Of a DNA stretch of 64,000 bases, positions 7,902 through 16,862 are shown one piece after another. The position numbers were made by a program, and so were the translations under genes. Source of the stretch: Nonomuraea jiangxiensis. Its GTDB lineage: Bacteria > Actinomycetota > Actinomycetes > Streptosporangiales > Streptosporangiaceae. Every line of letters begins with the position of its first letter. The stretch's first letter is position 1. Location of the stretch: positions 186,001-250,000 of the forward strand of contig NZ_FNDJ01000005.1 of assembly GCF_900099965.1 (NCBI RefSeq). The letters run 5' to 3'. A model generated the notes under the pieces. The model did no database searches and was not told the DNA's origin. It worked only from the letters and a program-made list of their open reading frames with translations.

Positions 7902-8465
7902 TCAGTTGACCCCCTCGGCGATGTGGTCGACGATCCCGTATTCCTTGGCCTCCTGGGCGGTGAACCAGCGGTCGCGGTCGGAGTCGGCCTGGATGCGCTC
8001 CAGCGGCTGGCCCGTGTGGTGGGCGATGATCTCGGCCAACCTGCGCTTGGTGTGGAGCATGTTCTCGGCCTGGATCTGGATGTCGCTGGCCGAGCCGCCG
8101 ATGCCGCCGAGCGGCTGGTGCATGACGACGCGCGCGTTGGGCAGGGCGTAGCGCTTGCCCTTGGCCCCCGCCGACAGGAGCACCTGCCCCATGGAGGCGG
8201 CGAAGCCCATCGCCACCGTCGCCACGTCACACGGAATGAAGTGCATCATGTCGTAGAGCGCCAGGCCCGCCTGCACGCTGCCGCCCGGGGAATTGATGTA
8301 AAGCGTTATGTCGCGCTTGGGATCCTCGGCCGCCAGCAATAGCAGCTCCCCGCAGAGCCGGTTGCAAATCTCGTCGTCCACCTCCTGCCCGAGGACGACG
8401 ATGCGCTCCTTGAGCAGGCGCTGACTGAGCTGCTCAGGCCAGGCAGCGTGCTTGGTCTCGGCCAT
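7902..8465 (-). CDS. clpP: ATP-dependent Clp protease proteolytic subunit (first of pair)
   Basis: A 187-residue ClpP. Catalytic Ser is in GFAASMGQVLLSAG, His in MHQPLGGIGG and Asp in DSDRDRWFT; INSPGGSVQAG matches the family. The short N-terminus before RLLKERIVVLG fits mature ClpP with little or no propeptide. The two adjacent subunits probably form a hetero-tetradecamer working with a ClpX or ClpC ATPase encoded elsewhere. It has the 189-bp upstream region of the operon, the likely site of regulation. Confidence 0.95.
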   Translation of the reverse strand: MAETKHAAWPEQLSQRLLKERIVVLGQEVDDEICNRLCGELLLLAAEDPKRDITLYINSPGGSVQAGLALYDMMHFIPCDVATVAMGFAASMGQVLLSAGAKGKRYALPNARVVMHQPLGGIGGSASDIQIQAENMLHTKRRLAEIIAHHTGQPLERIQADSDRDRWFTAQEAKEYGIVDHIAEGVN

Positions 8466-8538
8466 GACGGTCGCCTTTCTACGCGGGTATTTCTGCGAAA
8501 AACGCTAGTCCCGCAAGGCGAGCGGTAAGGAATGTTTT

Positions 8539-8549
8539 CGCTGGCGGCG
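8539..8549. promoter_or_regulatory. Possible ClgR/PopR-type box upstream of clpP pair
   Basis: CGCTGGCGGCG fits the CGC-N5-GCG skeleton of ClgR-family sites and lies about 75 bp upstream of the first clpP start. The flanks only partly match, and such a short motif arises easily in GC-rich DNA, so this is a weak suggestion. Streptomyces secondary clpP operons are activated by PopR, a ClgR relative. Confidence 0.25.
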
Positions 8550-8654
8550 CATTTCTCTAAAAGCGCATTCCACCCAGAGCGAATTATCCTCGACAGACAT
8601 TCGCCAATATGAGAAAGGGCCGCGCGTGCGCCTCACGCCTCCGCGCGTCCGCCT

Positions 8655-9518
8655 TTACACGTCCGCCGCCGCCCGCCGCATCAGCTCCGCCGCCGGCAGC
8701 AGCGTCGCCTCCTCGACCGACAGCCCGGTGGCGGCCAGCACACGATCGACGAGCCGCAGCCCCACCCCGTATCCCGCCATGTCCGGGATGCCGCGCGGCT
8801 CCTGCCCGAAGGTGCGCATCGCGCTGTCCCCCAGCACGTACGCCGTCGTGTGCCCCATCCCCGCCAGGTCGAAGTCCGCCATGATCAGCCGGTGGGCCTC
8901 CTCCAGCGCCTCACCGGTCACCATCGACGACCACGGCCCCATCGCCCCGGGCCCCGACAACTCCCGTACGAACGCCTCGGCCAGCCCTTCGGCCATCACG
9001 TGCTCCCCCACGGTCACCGTCGCCGGGTCCCACTCCACGTTGGTGTAGCGCACGCCGTGGTGGAACTCGTGCACCGCGCAGTGTGCGATCCGCCCGATGA
9101 CCTCCTCGGACGGCCACGCCAGCAGATAGATCCAGCCCGGCGAGCCGCCCATGCCGTAGTAGCCGCCGCCCACCCTCATCAGGTGATCGTCGTCCGGATT
9201 GCCGAGCACGAACATGACCTGCAGCGACTCGGCCTGCTTGGCCCCGCTCAGCGCCTCGGAGGCGCGGGCCAGCTCCCGCCGCACCTGCCCGAGCACGTCG
9301 GCGTCGATCATGCGCCGGACGGCGGGCAGGTAACGCGGGTCCTCGGCGTCGACCCGGAAGCCGCCGCCGCGGTGGTGGAGGTCGACGATGTCGCCGGGCA
9401 TGGGGATCGCCGCCCGCATGGGCGCCAGCATCTCCCGCAGCGCGCCGGGCCGCCGGTCGAGCGGCTGGGCGAGCAGGTCGGCCATCGCCGTGAGCGTGTC
9501 GTGAACGAGGAAATCCAT
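8655..9518 (-). CDS. DUF2268 putative zinc-dependent protease
   Basis: A 287-residue protein with the zinc-metalloprotease motif HEFHH at residues 150-154, followed about 22 residues later by the conserved EGLAEAFVRE helix that would give the third zinc ligand. This arrangement matches DUF2268 (predicted Zn-dependent protease). There is no signal peptide, so it is probably cytoplasmic. PDMAGYGVGLRLVDRVL near the C-terminus matches the family's ending. Substrates are unknown. It is the first gene upstream of the clpP operon and in the same direction, but a 189-bp gap separates them. Confidence 0.88.
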   Translation of the reverse strand: MDFLVHDTLTAMADLLAQPLDRRPGALREMLAPMRAAIPMPGDIVDLHHRGGGFRVDAEDPRYLPAVRRMIDADVLGQVRRELARASEALSGAKQAESLQVMFVLGNPDDDHLMRVGGGYYGMGGSPGWIYLLAWPSEEVIGRIAHCAVHEFHHGVRYTNVEWDPATVTVGEHVMAEGLAEAFVRELSGPGAMGPWSSMVTGEALEEAHRLIMADFDLAGMGHTTAYVLGDSAMRTFGQEPRGIPDMAGYGVGLRLVDRVLAATGLSVEEATLLPAAELMRRAAADV

Positions 9519-9569
9519 GCAGCGCAGCCTAAAGTCTCCAGCAAGGGGAGACTCAAGCCGGCAAGACCG

Positions 9570-10340
9570 TCAGAGTTGTGGCTCCTCGCCCGGGTCGTCC
9601 CCCGGCGACCGGCCCGGCGTCCCCGGCCCTGACTGGCTCGGCGACGGCGAATCCGACGGCGTAGGCTGTGGCACGGGGGTCTGCGGCGTCGGCGGCGGCG
9701 TCGGCACGAACACCGTCGGCGGCAGCTGCACGGGCTGCGGCTGGCTGGCGCGCCGGCCCAGCAACAGCAGCAGCAGGATCGCCGCCACCAGGGCCAGCAG
9801 CAGCACCAGCGCGAGCGCGGCCAGCAGCACCCGCCTGCGGGTCTCGGTGGGCGGCGGGCGCCGGCGCGCCGGCCTGGGCAGCGCGGGCGCGCGGTCGGTC
9901 AGCCAGTACGGCACGAAGTCCGGCCCGTGCGCCTGCCCGATCAGCGTCCCGCCCACCATCACCTGCTCCAGGAACCACTCGGCTCCCGGCCGGCCCGGCA
10001 CGTACGGGACCGCGACCCACGGCGCGCGCCCGGCGTCGTGCCCCAGCACCGCGGGCGTGCCGTCCAGCACCGCGCCCCGCGGCCTGCCCCGGCCCAGCCA
10101 GCCGCGCACCCGGGACCGCTCGCCCGGGGCGGCCTCCCTGATCGCGGCCACGAAACGCTCGCGCGCCGCGGCGTCGAGGGCGGCACCGCGCGTCAGCAGG
10201 CCCAGGGACACCGCGCGCCCGTCGGGTCCCTGGCCCAGGTACACGAACCCGGCCGGCGCCGACTGCAGGCGCGCCTGCACCACGTAGGGCCCCAACCGGG
10301 GTGGATCGCCGAACTGCAGGGGACTTGCCACGTTTGCCAT
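9570..10340 (-). CDS. Membrane protein with degenerate kinase-like N-terminus and Pro-rich tail
   Basis: A 256-residue single-pass protein. The first 60 residues (LGPYVVQARLQSAPAGFVYL, then GQGPDGRAVSLGLL) resemble the first strands of actinobacterial Ser/Thr kinases (GRYRL..LG.GG...VY.G...G..VAVK), but the P-loop glycines and the catalytic lysine are gone and no catalytic loop follows. One membrane helix spans about residues 171-194, followed by a low-complexity tail rich in Pro, Thr and Ser. It may be a pseudokinase remnant or a sensor. ATG 10340 was preferred over a longer start because the latter would overlap the divergent promoter. It faces the MoxR operon across 55 bp. Confidence 0.7.
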   Translation of the reverse strand: MANVASPLQFGDPPRLGPYVVQARLQSAPAGFVYLGQGPDGRAVSLGLLTRGAALDAAARERFVAAIREAAPGERSRVRGWLGRGRPRGAVLDGTPAVLGHDAGRAPWVAVPYVPGRPGAEWFLEQVMVGGTLIGQAHGPDFVPYWLTDRAPALPRPARRRPPPTETRRRVLLAALALVLLLALVAAILLLLLLGRRASQPQPVQLPPTVFVPTPPPTPQTPVPQPTPSDSPSPSQSGPGTPGRSPGDDPGEEPQL

Positions 10341-10382
10341 GAAAGCACAGACGTGGCGTCGTGCACGTTTGCGGCACGTTTG
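10329..10382. promoter_or_regulatory. Three CACGTTTG repeats between divergent genes
   Basis: The octamer CACGTTTG occurs at 10329-10336, 10364-10371 and 10375-10382, the last two 11 bp apart, in the short region between the kinase-like membrane gene and the MoxR gene. The first copy overlaps codons 2-4 of the membrane gene. Spacing of one helical turn suggests a regulator binding site; no factor is known. Confidence 0.4.
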
Positions 10383-10395
10383 GTGGAATGGCGTC

Positions 10396-11397
10396 ATGAG
10401 CGTCGCCGAAGAGTTGCCAGGGGGGAATGACGCAGCCCTGTTGCGTCAGAGTCTCGACGAGGTCCGGCGGGTCATCGTCGGCCAGGAGCACATGGTCGAA
10501 CGACTCGTCGTGGCCCTGCTGGCGCGCGGGCACTGCCTGCTCGAAGGGGTGCCGGGCGTCGCCAAGACGCTCGCCGCCGCCACCCTGGCCACTGTCGTGG
10601 GCGGCACGTTCGCCCGGATCCAGTTCACCCCCGACCTCGTGCCGAGCGACATCGTCGGCACCCGCGTCTTCCATCCCTCCAACGAGAAGTTCGATGTCGA
10701 GCTCGGCCCCGTGTTCGTCAACTTCCTGCTGGCCGACGAGATCAACCGCGCCCCCGCCAAGGTCCAGTCCGCGCTGCTGGAGGTGATGGCCGAGCGGCAG
10801 GTCACCCTCGCCGGGGTCACCCATCCGCTGCCCAGGCCGTTCATCGTGCTGGCCACCCAGAACCCGATCGAGTCGGAGGGCGTCTACCCGCTGCCCGAGG
10901 TGCAGCGCGACCGTTTCCTGTTCCGGGTCCGCGTGCCGCACCCCACGGCGCACGAGGAGCTGGAGATCCTGCACCGCATGAGCGTCACCCCGCCCGTGCC
11001 CGAGCGGGTGCTCGATCCCGGCAAGCTGCTGGCGCTGCAGGAGGCGGCCGAGCAGGTCTCGGTGCACCAGCTCGTCGCCGACTACGTGGTACGGCTGGTC
11101 ATGTCCACCAGGGCCCCCGCCGAGTACGGCATGCCCGACCTCGCCGAGACCGTCGAGATCGGCGTCAGCCCGCGGGCCACCCTGGGCCTGGTGGCGGCCG
11201 GCCGGGCGCTGGCCCTGCTGCGCGGGCGCGACTACCTGCTGCCCGACGACGTACGCGACGTGGCCGTGGACGTCATGTCGCACCGGCTGATGCTCACCTT
11301 CGACGCCCTGGCCGACGGTGTCGACCCCGAGCAGGTCGTCCGCCAGATCCTGCACGCCGTACCCCCGCCCCTCGTCGTCTGGAACCAGAACCGTTGA
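10396..11397 (+). CDS. MoxR family AAA+ ATPase
   Basis: A 333-residue MoxR ATPase. Walker A is GVPGVAKT (residues 51-58), Walker B LLADEINRAP (111-120), sensor 1 LATQNPIE near 155, and the arginine-finger region PEVQRDRFLFR follows. MoxR proteins act as chaperones that assemble or activate protein complexes together with VWA/DUF58 partners, exactly the genes that follow. ATG 10396 was chosen; frames extending upstream overlap the divergent promoter. It is the first gene of a three-gene overlapping operon. Confidence 0.93.
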   Translation: MSVAEELPGGNDAALLRQSLDEVRRVIVGQEHMVERLVVALLARGHCLLEGVPGVAKTLAAATLATVVGGTFARIQFTPDLVPSDIVGTRVFHPSNEKFDVELGPVFVNFLLADEINRAPAKVQSALLEVMAERQVTLAGVTHPLPRPFIVLATQNPIESEGVYPLPEVQRDRFLFRVRVPHPTAHEELEILHRMSVTPPVPERVLDPGKLLALQEAAEQVSVHQLVADYVVRLVMSTRAPAEYGMPDLAETVEIGVSPRATLGLVAAGRALALLRGRDYLLPDDVRDVAVDVMSHRLMLTFDALADGVDPEQVVRQILHAVPPPLVVWNQNR

Positions 11398-12419
11398 CCA
11401 CACTGAACGAACCCGGCGCCGCGTACCGCATCGAAGCACCGGGACCCGGCACGATCCCACAGCCGACGAAGGGCGGTGACCAGCAGATGAGCACAGCGGA
11501 GCAGGCGCTGCGGCGCTTGGAGCTGACCGTCACCCGGCGGCTGGACGGGCTGCTGCACGGCGTGCACCAGGGACTCCTGCCCGGCCCCGGGAGCGAGACC
11601 GGCGACAGCCGCGTCTACGTGCCCGGCGAGGACGACGTGCGCCGCATGGACTGGGCCGTCACCGCGCGCACGACCATCCCCCACGTCCGCGACCTGATCG
11701 CCGACCGCGAGCTGGAGACCTGGGCGCTGGCCGACCTGTCGCCCAGCATGGACTTCGGCACCGCCGACACCGACAAGCGCGACCTGGTGGTGGCCGCCGT
11801 GGGCGCGATCGGGTTCCTGTCGAGCCGGATGGGCGACAAGTTCGGCGCGCTGGTGCTGCACGACGAGTTCATCCACCGCATGCCCGCCCGTACCGGCCGC
11901 CCCGCCCTCTTCGGCCTGCTGCACTCCCTCATGGACGCCCCGCGCGGCCGGATCGTGCCCGACCCTCCCGACCTGGCCGAGGGCATCGAGGTCCTGTCGG
12001 CCAGCCGGCGGCGGCGCGGCATGCGGCTGATCGTGTCCGACTTCCTCGACGCCCATCCCGACCTCGACCCCGAGGCCGAACGCGCCTGGGAGCGCCCCAT
12101 CAGGCGGCTGGCCGCCCGCCACCAGGTGCTGGCGGTCGAGGTGATCGACCCGCGCGAGCTGGAGCTGCCGGACGTCGGCCGGGTCGCGTTCGCCGACCCC
12201 GAGACCGGGAAAGTACGCGAAGTGCATCTTTCTCCCAAAGTTCGGCACGCGTACGCGGAGGCGGCCGCGGCGCAACGCGAGGGCACCCGCCGGGCCCTGC
12301 GCCGCGCCGGGATCGCCCACCTGGTGCTGCGCACCGACCGGGACTGGGTGTTCGACGTGGCACAGTTCGTCCTGCGCCAGCGCCGCATGAGCCACCTCGC
12401 CCACCGGAGAGCCACATGA
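11394..12419 (+). CDS. DUF58 domain protein (MoxR partner)
   Basis: A 341-residue DUF58 protein with [20 protein letters not shown], the family signature, at about residues 73-92. After it comes a VWA-like fold beginning [11 protein letters not shown], with a DxSxS-type site altered to DLSPSM. TTG 11394 overlaps the MoxR stop (TTGA); an ATG at 11487 ([10 protein letters not shown]) is an equally possible start and would remove 31 poorly conserved residues. DUF58 proteins act with MoxR, probably in envelope or complex assembly. The stop overlaps the next gene (ATGA). Confidence 0.9.
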   Translation: MTTLNEPGAAYRIEAPGPGTIPQPTKGGDQQMSTAEQALRRLELTVTRRLDGLLHGVHQGLLPGPGSETGDSRVYVPGEDDVRRMDWAVTARTTIPHVRDLIADRELETWALADLSPSMDFGTADTDKRDLVVAAVGAIGFLSSRMGDKFGALVLHDEFIHRMPARTGRPALFGLLHSLMDAPRGRIVPDPPDLAEGIEVLSASRRRRGMRLIVSDFLDAHPDLDPEAERAWERPIRRLAARHQVLAVEVIDPRELELPDVGRVAFADPETGKVREVHLSPKVRHAYAEAAAAQREGTRRALRRAGIAHLVLRTDRDWVFDVAQFVLRQRRMSHLAHRRAT

Positions 12420-13363
12420 CCTTCCTTTCCCCCGGCTGGCTGTGGCTGTTCGTGCTGGTGCTGCTGCTCGTGGCGGGTTACATCGTGTCGATGTTCGCGC
12501 GCCGCCGCTACACCGTGCGCTTCACCAACCTCGCGCTGCTCGACCTGGTCGCCCCCGCCGGCCCCGGCTGGCGCCGGCACGTCGCGCCGGGGCTGTTCCT
12601 CGTCATGATGTCGCTGCTGGTCATCGGCGCCGCCAAACCCGCCGGCGAGGTACGCGTCCCCCGCGACCGCGCCACCATCATGATCGCCCTGGACGTGTCC
12701 CTGTCCATGGACGCCGACGACGTGCAGCCCGACCGCATCAGCGCCGCCAAGGCCGCCGCCCAGGCGTTCGTCAAGGAGTTGCCCGACCGCTTCAACGTCG
12801 GCGTGGTCTCCTTCGCCCGCTCCGCCAACGTGGTCATCTCCCCCACCACCGACCACCAGGCCGTGGTGACCGCCATCGGCAACCTCACCACCCGCCCTGG
12901 CACCGCGATCGGCGAGGCCGTCTTCAACGCGCTCGACTCGCTGCGCTCGTTCGACCAGCAGGCCGCCACCGACCCGCCGCCGGCCGCCGTCGTGCTGCTG
13001 TCCGACGGGGACAACACCTCCGGCCGGTCGGTGAACGAGGCCATCGACGCCGCCCAGCAGGCCCGCGTACCGGTCTCCACCATCGCGTACGGCACCCAGG
13101 AGGGCACCGTCGCCATCGACGGCAGGCCGGTCAACGTACCGGTCAACAAGCAGACCCTGCAGTCGCTGTCCGACGGCACCAGCGGCCGGGCCTACTCCGC
13201 GGAGTCCGGCAGCGAGTTGCGCGAGGTCTACGAGCAGATCGGCACCTCGCTCGGCTACAAGCTGGTCAACCAGGAGATCACCCAGTGGTTCATCGTGGCC
13301 GCGATCCTGGCCGGGCTGCTGGTGGCGGGTGCGGCGGTCATGTTCGGCTCGCGCATCCCGTAA
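12416..13363 (+). CDS. VWA domain membrane protein
   Basis: A 315-residue protein of the BatA type. Two N-terminal membrane helices lie at about 7-24 and 58-72. The VWA domain then carries a complete MIDAS site, DVSLSMD at 93-99, with the distal [11 protein letters not shown] and [10 protein letters not shown] parts, and a final membrane helix is near 285-310. The VWA domain probably faces the outside or periplasm-like space and binds a divalent metal and a partner protein. MoxR-DUF58-VWA order is standard; the transglutaminase (TgpA) often found with such sets is absent. Confidence 0.93.
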   Translation: MTFLSPGWLWLFVLVLLLVAGYIVSMFARRRYTVRFTNLALLDLVAPAGPGWRRHVAPGLFLVMMSLLVIGAAKPAGEVRVPRDRATIMIALDVSLSMDADDVQPDRISAAKAAAQAFVKELPDRFNVGVVSFARSANVVISPTTDHQAVVTAIGNLTTRPGTAIGEAVFNALDSLRSFDQQAATDPPPAAVVLLSDGDNTSGRSVNEAIDAAQQARVPVSTIAYGTQEGTVAIDGRPVNVPVNKQTLQSLSDGTSGRAYSAESGSELREVYEQIGTSLGYKLVNQEITQWFIVAAILAGLLVAGAAVMFGSRIP

Positions 13364-13374
13364 CGTTTGGCGAC

Positions 13375-13965
13375 GTGGCCCACTACTTCTCCGAGCAGCC
13401 GAAGACCGCGAGCAGGCCGGGTTCGGTCGATCTGGTCCTGCCCGATCTGCACCTGCGGCTGGAGACCGACAGCGGCGTGTTCTCGCCGGAGCGGGTCGAC
13501 GTGGGCACGCGGGCCCTGCTGGAGAACGTCCCGCCGCCGCCGCAGGAGGGCGACCTGCTCGACCTCGGCTGCGGCTACGGGCCGATCGCGCTGACCATGG
13601 CCAGCCGGGCGCCCGGGGCGACGGTGTGGGCCGTCGACGTGAACCGGCGCGCCGTGGAGCTGACCGCGCGGAACGCCCAGGCCGCCCGCCTTGACAAAGT
13701 AAGGTCAGTGCATGTCGACGAAGTACCTGATGAAGTGAAATTTCGGGCAATCTGGTCTAATCCTGCGATCCGCATTGGGAAGCAGGCTCTGCACGAGATG
13801 CTCACCAGGTGGCTCGCCCGGCTGACTCCCGACGGCGTCGCCTACCTGGTCGTCCAGAAACACCTCGGCTCGGACTCGCTGCAGCGCTGGCTCGGCGAGC
13901 AGGGCTGGCACGCCTCCCGCGAGGCCAGCCGGGCCGCCTACCGCATCCTGAAGGTGACCCGATGA
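13375..13965 (+). CDS. Class I SAM-dependent methyltransferase (RsmC-like)
   Basis: A 196-residue methyltransferase similar to the catalytic half of RsmC/RlmG small-subunit rRNA guanine methyltransferases. Motif I is LLDLGCGYGPIALTMA near residues 61-76; AVDVNRRAVELTARN supplies the acidic ribose-binding loop; IWSNPAIRIGK is the NPP-type catalytic motif (here NPA). Start GTG 13375 follows the VWA stop by 11 bp. Bases around 13691-13790 have 48% GC by count, much below the surroundings, while still encoding the conserved motif region. The stop overlaps the TrmH start (ATGA). Confidence 0.88.
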   Translation: MAHYFSEQPKTASRPGSVDLVLPDLHLRLETDSGVFSPERVDVGTRALLENVPPPPQEGDLLDLGCGYGPIALTMASRAPGATVWAVDVNRRAVELTARNAQAARLDKVRSVHVDEVPDEVKFRAIWSNPAIRIGKQALHEMLTRWLARLTPDGVAYLVVQKHLGSDSLQRWLGEQGWHASREASRAAYRILKVTR

Positions 13966-14501
13966 GAAGGCAACTGCGCCCCACCGATGTCAAGCGGCTC
14001 AACCGCACCTGGCGCAGGAACACCGGAAACCGCCTCAGCCTGATCATCGAGTCGGTCACCGGCCCGTTCAACATCGGCTCGATCTTCCGCAGCGCCGCCG
14101 CGTTCGGCGTCGACCAGATCTGGCTGGCCGGCAACGCCACCCCGCCGACCAACCCCAAGGCGGGCAAGACCGCGCTGGGCACCGAGCGGCTGGTCAATTG
14201 GCACGAGCCGGTGCCGGCCACCGAGGCCGTCAAGGCCGCCAGGGAGGACGGCTACACGGTGCTGGCGATCGAGCTGACCGCCGAGGCCGTGCCGCTGCAC
14301 AGGGCCGACCTGGGCCGCGACGTGTGCCTGGTGGTGGGCAGCGAGGACCACGGCTGCTCCCCCGCGCTGCTCGACGCCGTCGACGGGGCCTGCTACATCC
14401 CGCAGGTCGGGCGGGTCGGCTCGTTCAACGTGGCGGTGGCCGCGGCCATCGCGCTGGCCGAAACGCGCCGCCAGGAGTGGCAGAATCTCCCCGATTCGTA
14501 A
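13962..14501 (+). CDS. TrmH (SpoU) family RNA 2'-O-methyltransferase
   Basis: A 179-residue SPOUT methyltransferase. Motif 1 is SVTGPFNIGSIFRSAAAFG, motif 2 VCLVVGSEDHGCS and motif 3 YIPQVGRVGSFNVAVAAAIA, which form the knotted SAM site. Length and the short N-terminal tail (RRQLRPTDVKRLNRTWRRNT) resemble TrmH, which methylates G18 of tRNA, but an rRNA target is equally possible. Its start overlaps the preceding methyltransferase, so two RNA modification genes are coupled. Confidence 0.9.
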   Translation: MRRQLRPTDVKRLNRTWRRNTGNRLSLIIESVTGPFNIGSIFRSAAAFGVDQIWLAGNATPPTNPKAGKTALGTERLVNWHEPVPATEAVKAAREDGYTVLAIELTAEAVPLHRADLGRDVCLVVGSEDHGCSPALLDAVDGACYIPQVGRVGSFNVAVAAAIALAETRRQEWQNLPDS

Positions 14502-14537
14502 CCGCACCGTTCACCCACGAAGGGCATACTTCAGGAC

Positions 14538-15338
14538 GTGCTGAGCCGTCGATTCGCCTTTCTCGACCACCCTGGTCCGCTCGCCTTCGCACACCGAGGA
14601 GGCGCCGCCGAGGGCGCGGAGAACTCCGCGGCGGCGTTCGAGCGGGCGGTCCGGCTCGGCTACACCTACCTGGAGACCGACGCGCACGCCACCGCCGACG
14701 GCGTGCTGCTGGCCTTCCACGACCACACCCTCGACCGCGTCACCGACCGGCGGGGCCGCATCTCGGAGCTGCCCTACCGGGCGGTCCGCGACGCCCGGAT
14801 CGGCGGGGTGCACGAGATCCCGCTGCTGGAGGACCTGCTCGGCACCTGGCCGGAGATCCGCTTCAACATCGACGTCAAGGAGGCGGCGGCCATCGCCCCG
14901 CTGGCCCAGGCGATCAGGCGTACCAACGCCTACGACCGCGTCTGCCTGACCTCCTTCTCCGACGAGCGGCTCGTGCTGGCCAGGTCGGCGCTGGGCCGCG
15001 AGGTGTGCTCGGCGCTCGGGCCGCGCGGCGTGGCCGCGCTCCGCGCCGCCGCCTCGACCTCCGGCTACGGCCGCATCCTGGCCCGCCTGACGCGCGCGGG
15101 CGTCCCGTGCGCGCAGGTGCCGGTGGGCTTCCGCGGCCTGCGCGTCACCACCGGCAGCCTCATCCGTACGGCGCACGCCATCGGCATGCAGGTGCACGTG
15201 TGGACGATCAACGACCCCGCCCACATGGAGCGCCTGCTCGACCTGGGTGTGGACGGCGTCATGACCGACAACGTCACCGGCCTGCGCGAGGTGCTGACCC
15301 GCCGCGACCAGTGGCATCCCGGCCGCAGGGCCGCGTAG
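14538..15338 (+). CDS. Glycerophosphodiester phosphodiesterase family protein
   Basis: A 266-residue GDPD TIM barrel. AFAHRGGAAEGAENS holds the first catalytic His-Arg and the metal-binding Glu; LETDAHATADGVLLAFHDH gives the second metal ligands and catalytic His; FNIDVKE follows, and DGVMTDN marks the C-terminal strand. No signal peptide is seen, so it probably acts inside the cell on deacylated phospholipid diesters. GTG 14538 puts the first motif at residues 17-31, normal for the family. It is separate from the methyltransferases by 36 bp. Confidence 0.92.
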   Translation: MLSRRFAFLDHPGPLAFAHRGGAAEGAENSAAAFERAVRLGYTYLETDAHATADGVLLAFHDHTLDRVTDRRGRISELPYRAVRDARIGGVHEIPLLEDLLGTWPEIRFNIDVKEAAAIAPLAQAIRRTNAYDRVCLTSFSDERLVLARSALGREVCSALGPRGVAALRAAASTSGYGRILARLTRAGVPCAQVPVGFRGLRVTTGSLIRTAHAIGMQVHVWTINDPAHMERLLDLGVDGVMTDNVTGLREVLTRRDQWHPGRRAA

Positions 15339-15419
15339 CAGCGACACCCCCAGGACACGGCCGCACGGGCCGTCCCGAGATCCCGGCCGCACGGCCGTAC
15401 ACAGGAGCGATACGACATC

Positions 15420-16853
15420 ATGCCGGTACCCGCACCCCCCGCGGCCCTCGACGACTCGCCCTCGGCCCGCCGGCGCGAGCAGCGCGGCTGGTACTTCTAC
15501 GACTGGGCCAACTCCGCCTTCTACACCACGATCATCTCGGTCTTCCTGGGCCCGTACCTCATCCCGGTCGCCAAGACCGCCTCCTGCGCCCAGGACTTCC
15601 CGGGCATGGCCTCCGACCGGTGCGTGGCCGACTTCGACAAGCTGGTCGCGGCCAATCCCGGGCTCGGCTACGTCGACGTGCTGGGCGCCGACATCAGGCC
15701 GGTCGCGTACTTCGGGCTGATCACGACGGTCGCGGTGCTGCTGCAGATCGTGTTCCTGCCGATCGTGGGGGCGCTGGCCGACCACACCGGCCGCAAGAAG
15801 GAACTGCTCGGCGGGTTCGCCTATGTCGGCGCGCTGGCCGCGATGGCGCTGTTCTTCGTCGAGGGCGACCGTTACCTGCTGGGCGGCGTCCTGTTCATCG
15901 TGGCCAACCTGGCCTACGGCTCCTCGGTCGTGGTCTACGACTCGTTCCTGCCACAGATCTCCAGCCCGCAGGAGCGCGACGACGTGTCCTCGCGCGGCTG
16001 GGCCATCGGCTATCTCGGCGGCGGCCTGCTGCTGGCCCTCAACCTGGTGCTCTACCTGCAGCACGAGAGCCTGGGGCTGACCGAGAGCATGGCGGTGCGG
16101 ATCTGCATGATGTCGGCGGGCCTGTGGTGGGCGACGTTCACCATCATTCCGCTGCTGCGGCTGCGCAACCGGCCCGTGCCGGCGCACGAGACCACGGCGC
16201 TGCGCTCGGTCGGGGGCAGCTTCCGCCAGCTCGGCCGTACGCTGGCCGACCTGCGGCGCTTTCCGCTGACGCTGCTGTTCCTGGTGGCCTACCTGGTCTA
16301 CAACGACGGCGTGCAGACGGTGATCGGCAACAGCGCGGCCTTCGCCTCCGAGGCCCTCAAGCTCGAACAGGAGGTGCAGATCATCGCGATCCTGATGGTG
16401 CAGTTCGTGGCGTTCTTCGGGGCGCTGGCCCTCGGGCGGCTGGCCCGGAACTTCGGGACGAAGCGTACGGTGCTGGCGAGCCTGGTGGTGTGGACCGCGA
16501 TCGTGGTGGCGGCCCTGTTCGTGGCCGAGGGGCAGGCGCTGCAGTTCTTCCTGATGGCGTTCGTGATCGCGATCGTGCTGGGCGGCACGCAGGCGCTGTC
16601 GCGGTCGTTGTTCTCGCAGGTGATCCCGAAGGGGCGGGAGGCCGAGTACTTCAGCCTGCTGCAGATCAGCGACAAGGGGTCGGCGTTCATCGGCTCGCTG
16701 ACGGTCACGATCGCGCTGCAGCTGACCAACAGCTACCGGATCGCCATCGTCTCCATGGTGATCTTCTTCGTCATCGGCTTCGTCCTGCTGGCCCTGACGA
16801 ACCTGCCGAAGGCCATCCGCGCGGCCGGCAACGAGGTGCCCGACCGGATCTGA
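15420..16853 (+). CDS. MFS transporter, UMF1/Atg22-like
   Basis: A 477-residue transporter with 11-12 membrane helices. The hallmark of the UMF1 group is the first helix region RGWYFYDWANSAFYTTIIS (residues 21-39), present intact. A loop DFPGMASDRCVADFDKL follows the first helix. ADHTGRKKELLGGFAYVG is the MFS cytoplasmic loop 2-3 motif. Yeast Atg22 exports amino acids from the vacuole; bacterial substrates are unknown. It is co-oriented 81 bp after the GDPD gene. Confidence 0.9.
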   Translation: MPVPAPPAALDDSPSARRREQRGWYFYDWANSAFYTTIISVFLGPYLIPVAKTASCAQDFPGMASDRCVADFDKLVAANPGLGYVDVLGADIRPVAYFGLITTVAVLLQIVFLPIVGALADHTGRKKELLGGFAYVGALAAMALFFVEGDRYLLGGVLFIVANLAYGSSVVVYDSFLPQISSPQERDDVSSRGWAIGYLGGGLLLALNLVLYLQHESLGLTESMAVRICMMSAGLWWATFTIIPLLRLRNRPVPAHETTALRSVGGSFRQLGRTLADLRRFPLTLLFLVAYLVYNDGVQTVIGNSAAFASEALKLEQEVQIIAILMVQFVAFFGALALGRLARNFGTKRTVLASLVVWTAIVVAALFVAEGQALQFFLMAFVIAIVLGGTQALSRSLFSQVIPKGREAEYFSLLQISDKGSAFIGSLTVTIALQLTNSYRIAIVSMVIFFVIGFVLLALTNLPKAIRAAGNEVPDRI

Positions 16854-16862
16854 TCGCGGGGC

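Noticed and set aside
13691..13720. An internal promoter at TTGACA in the methyltransferase gene
   Set aside because: No acceptable -10 hexamer occurs 16-18 bases downstream.
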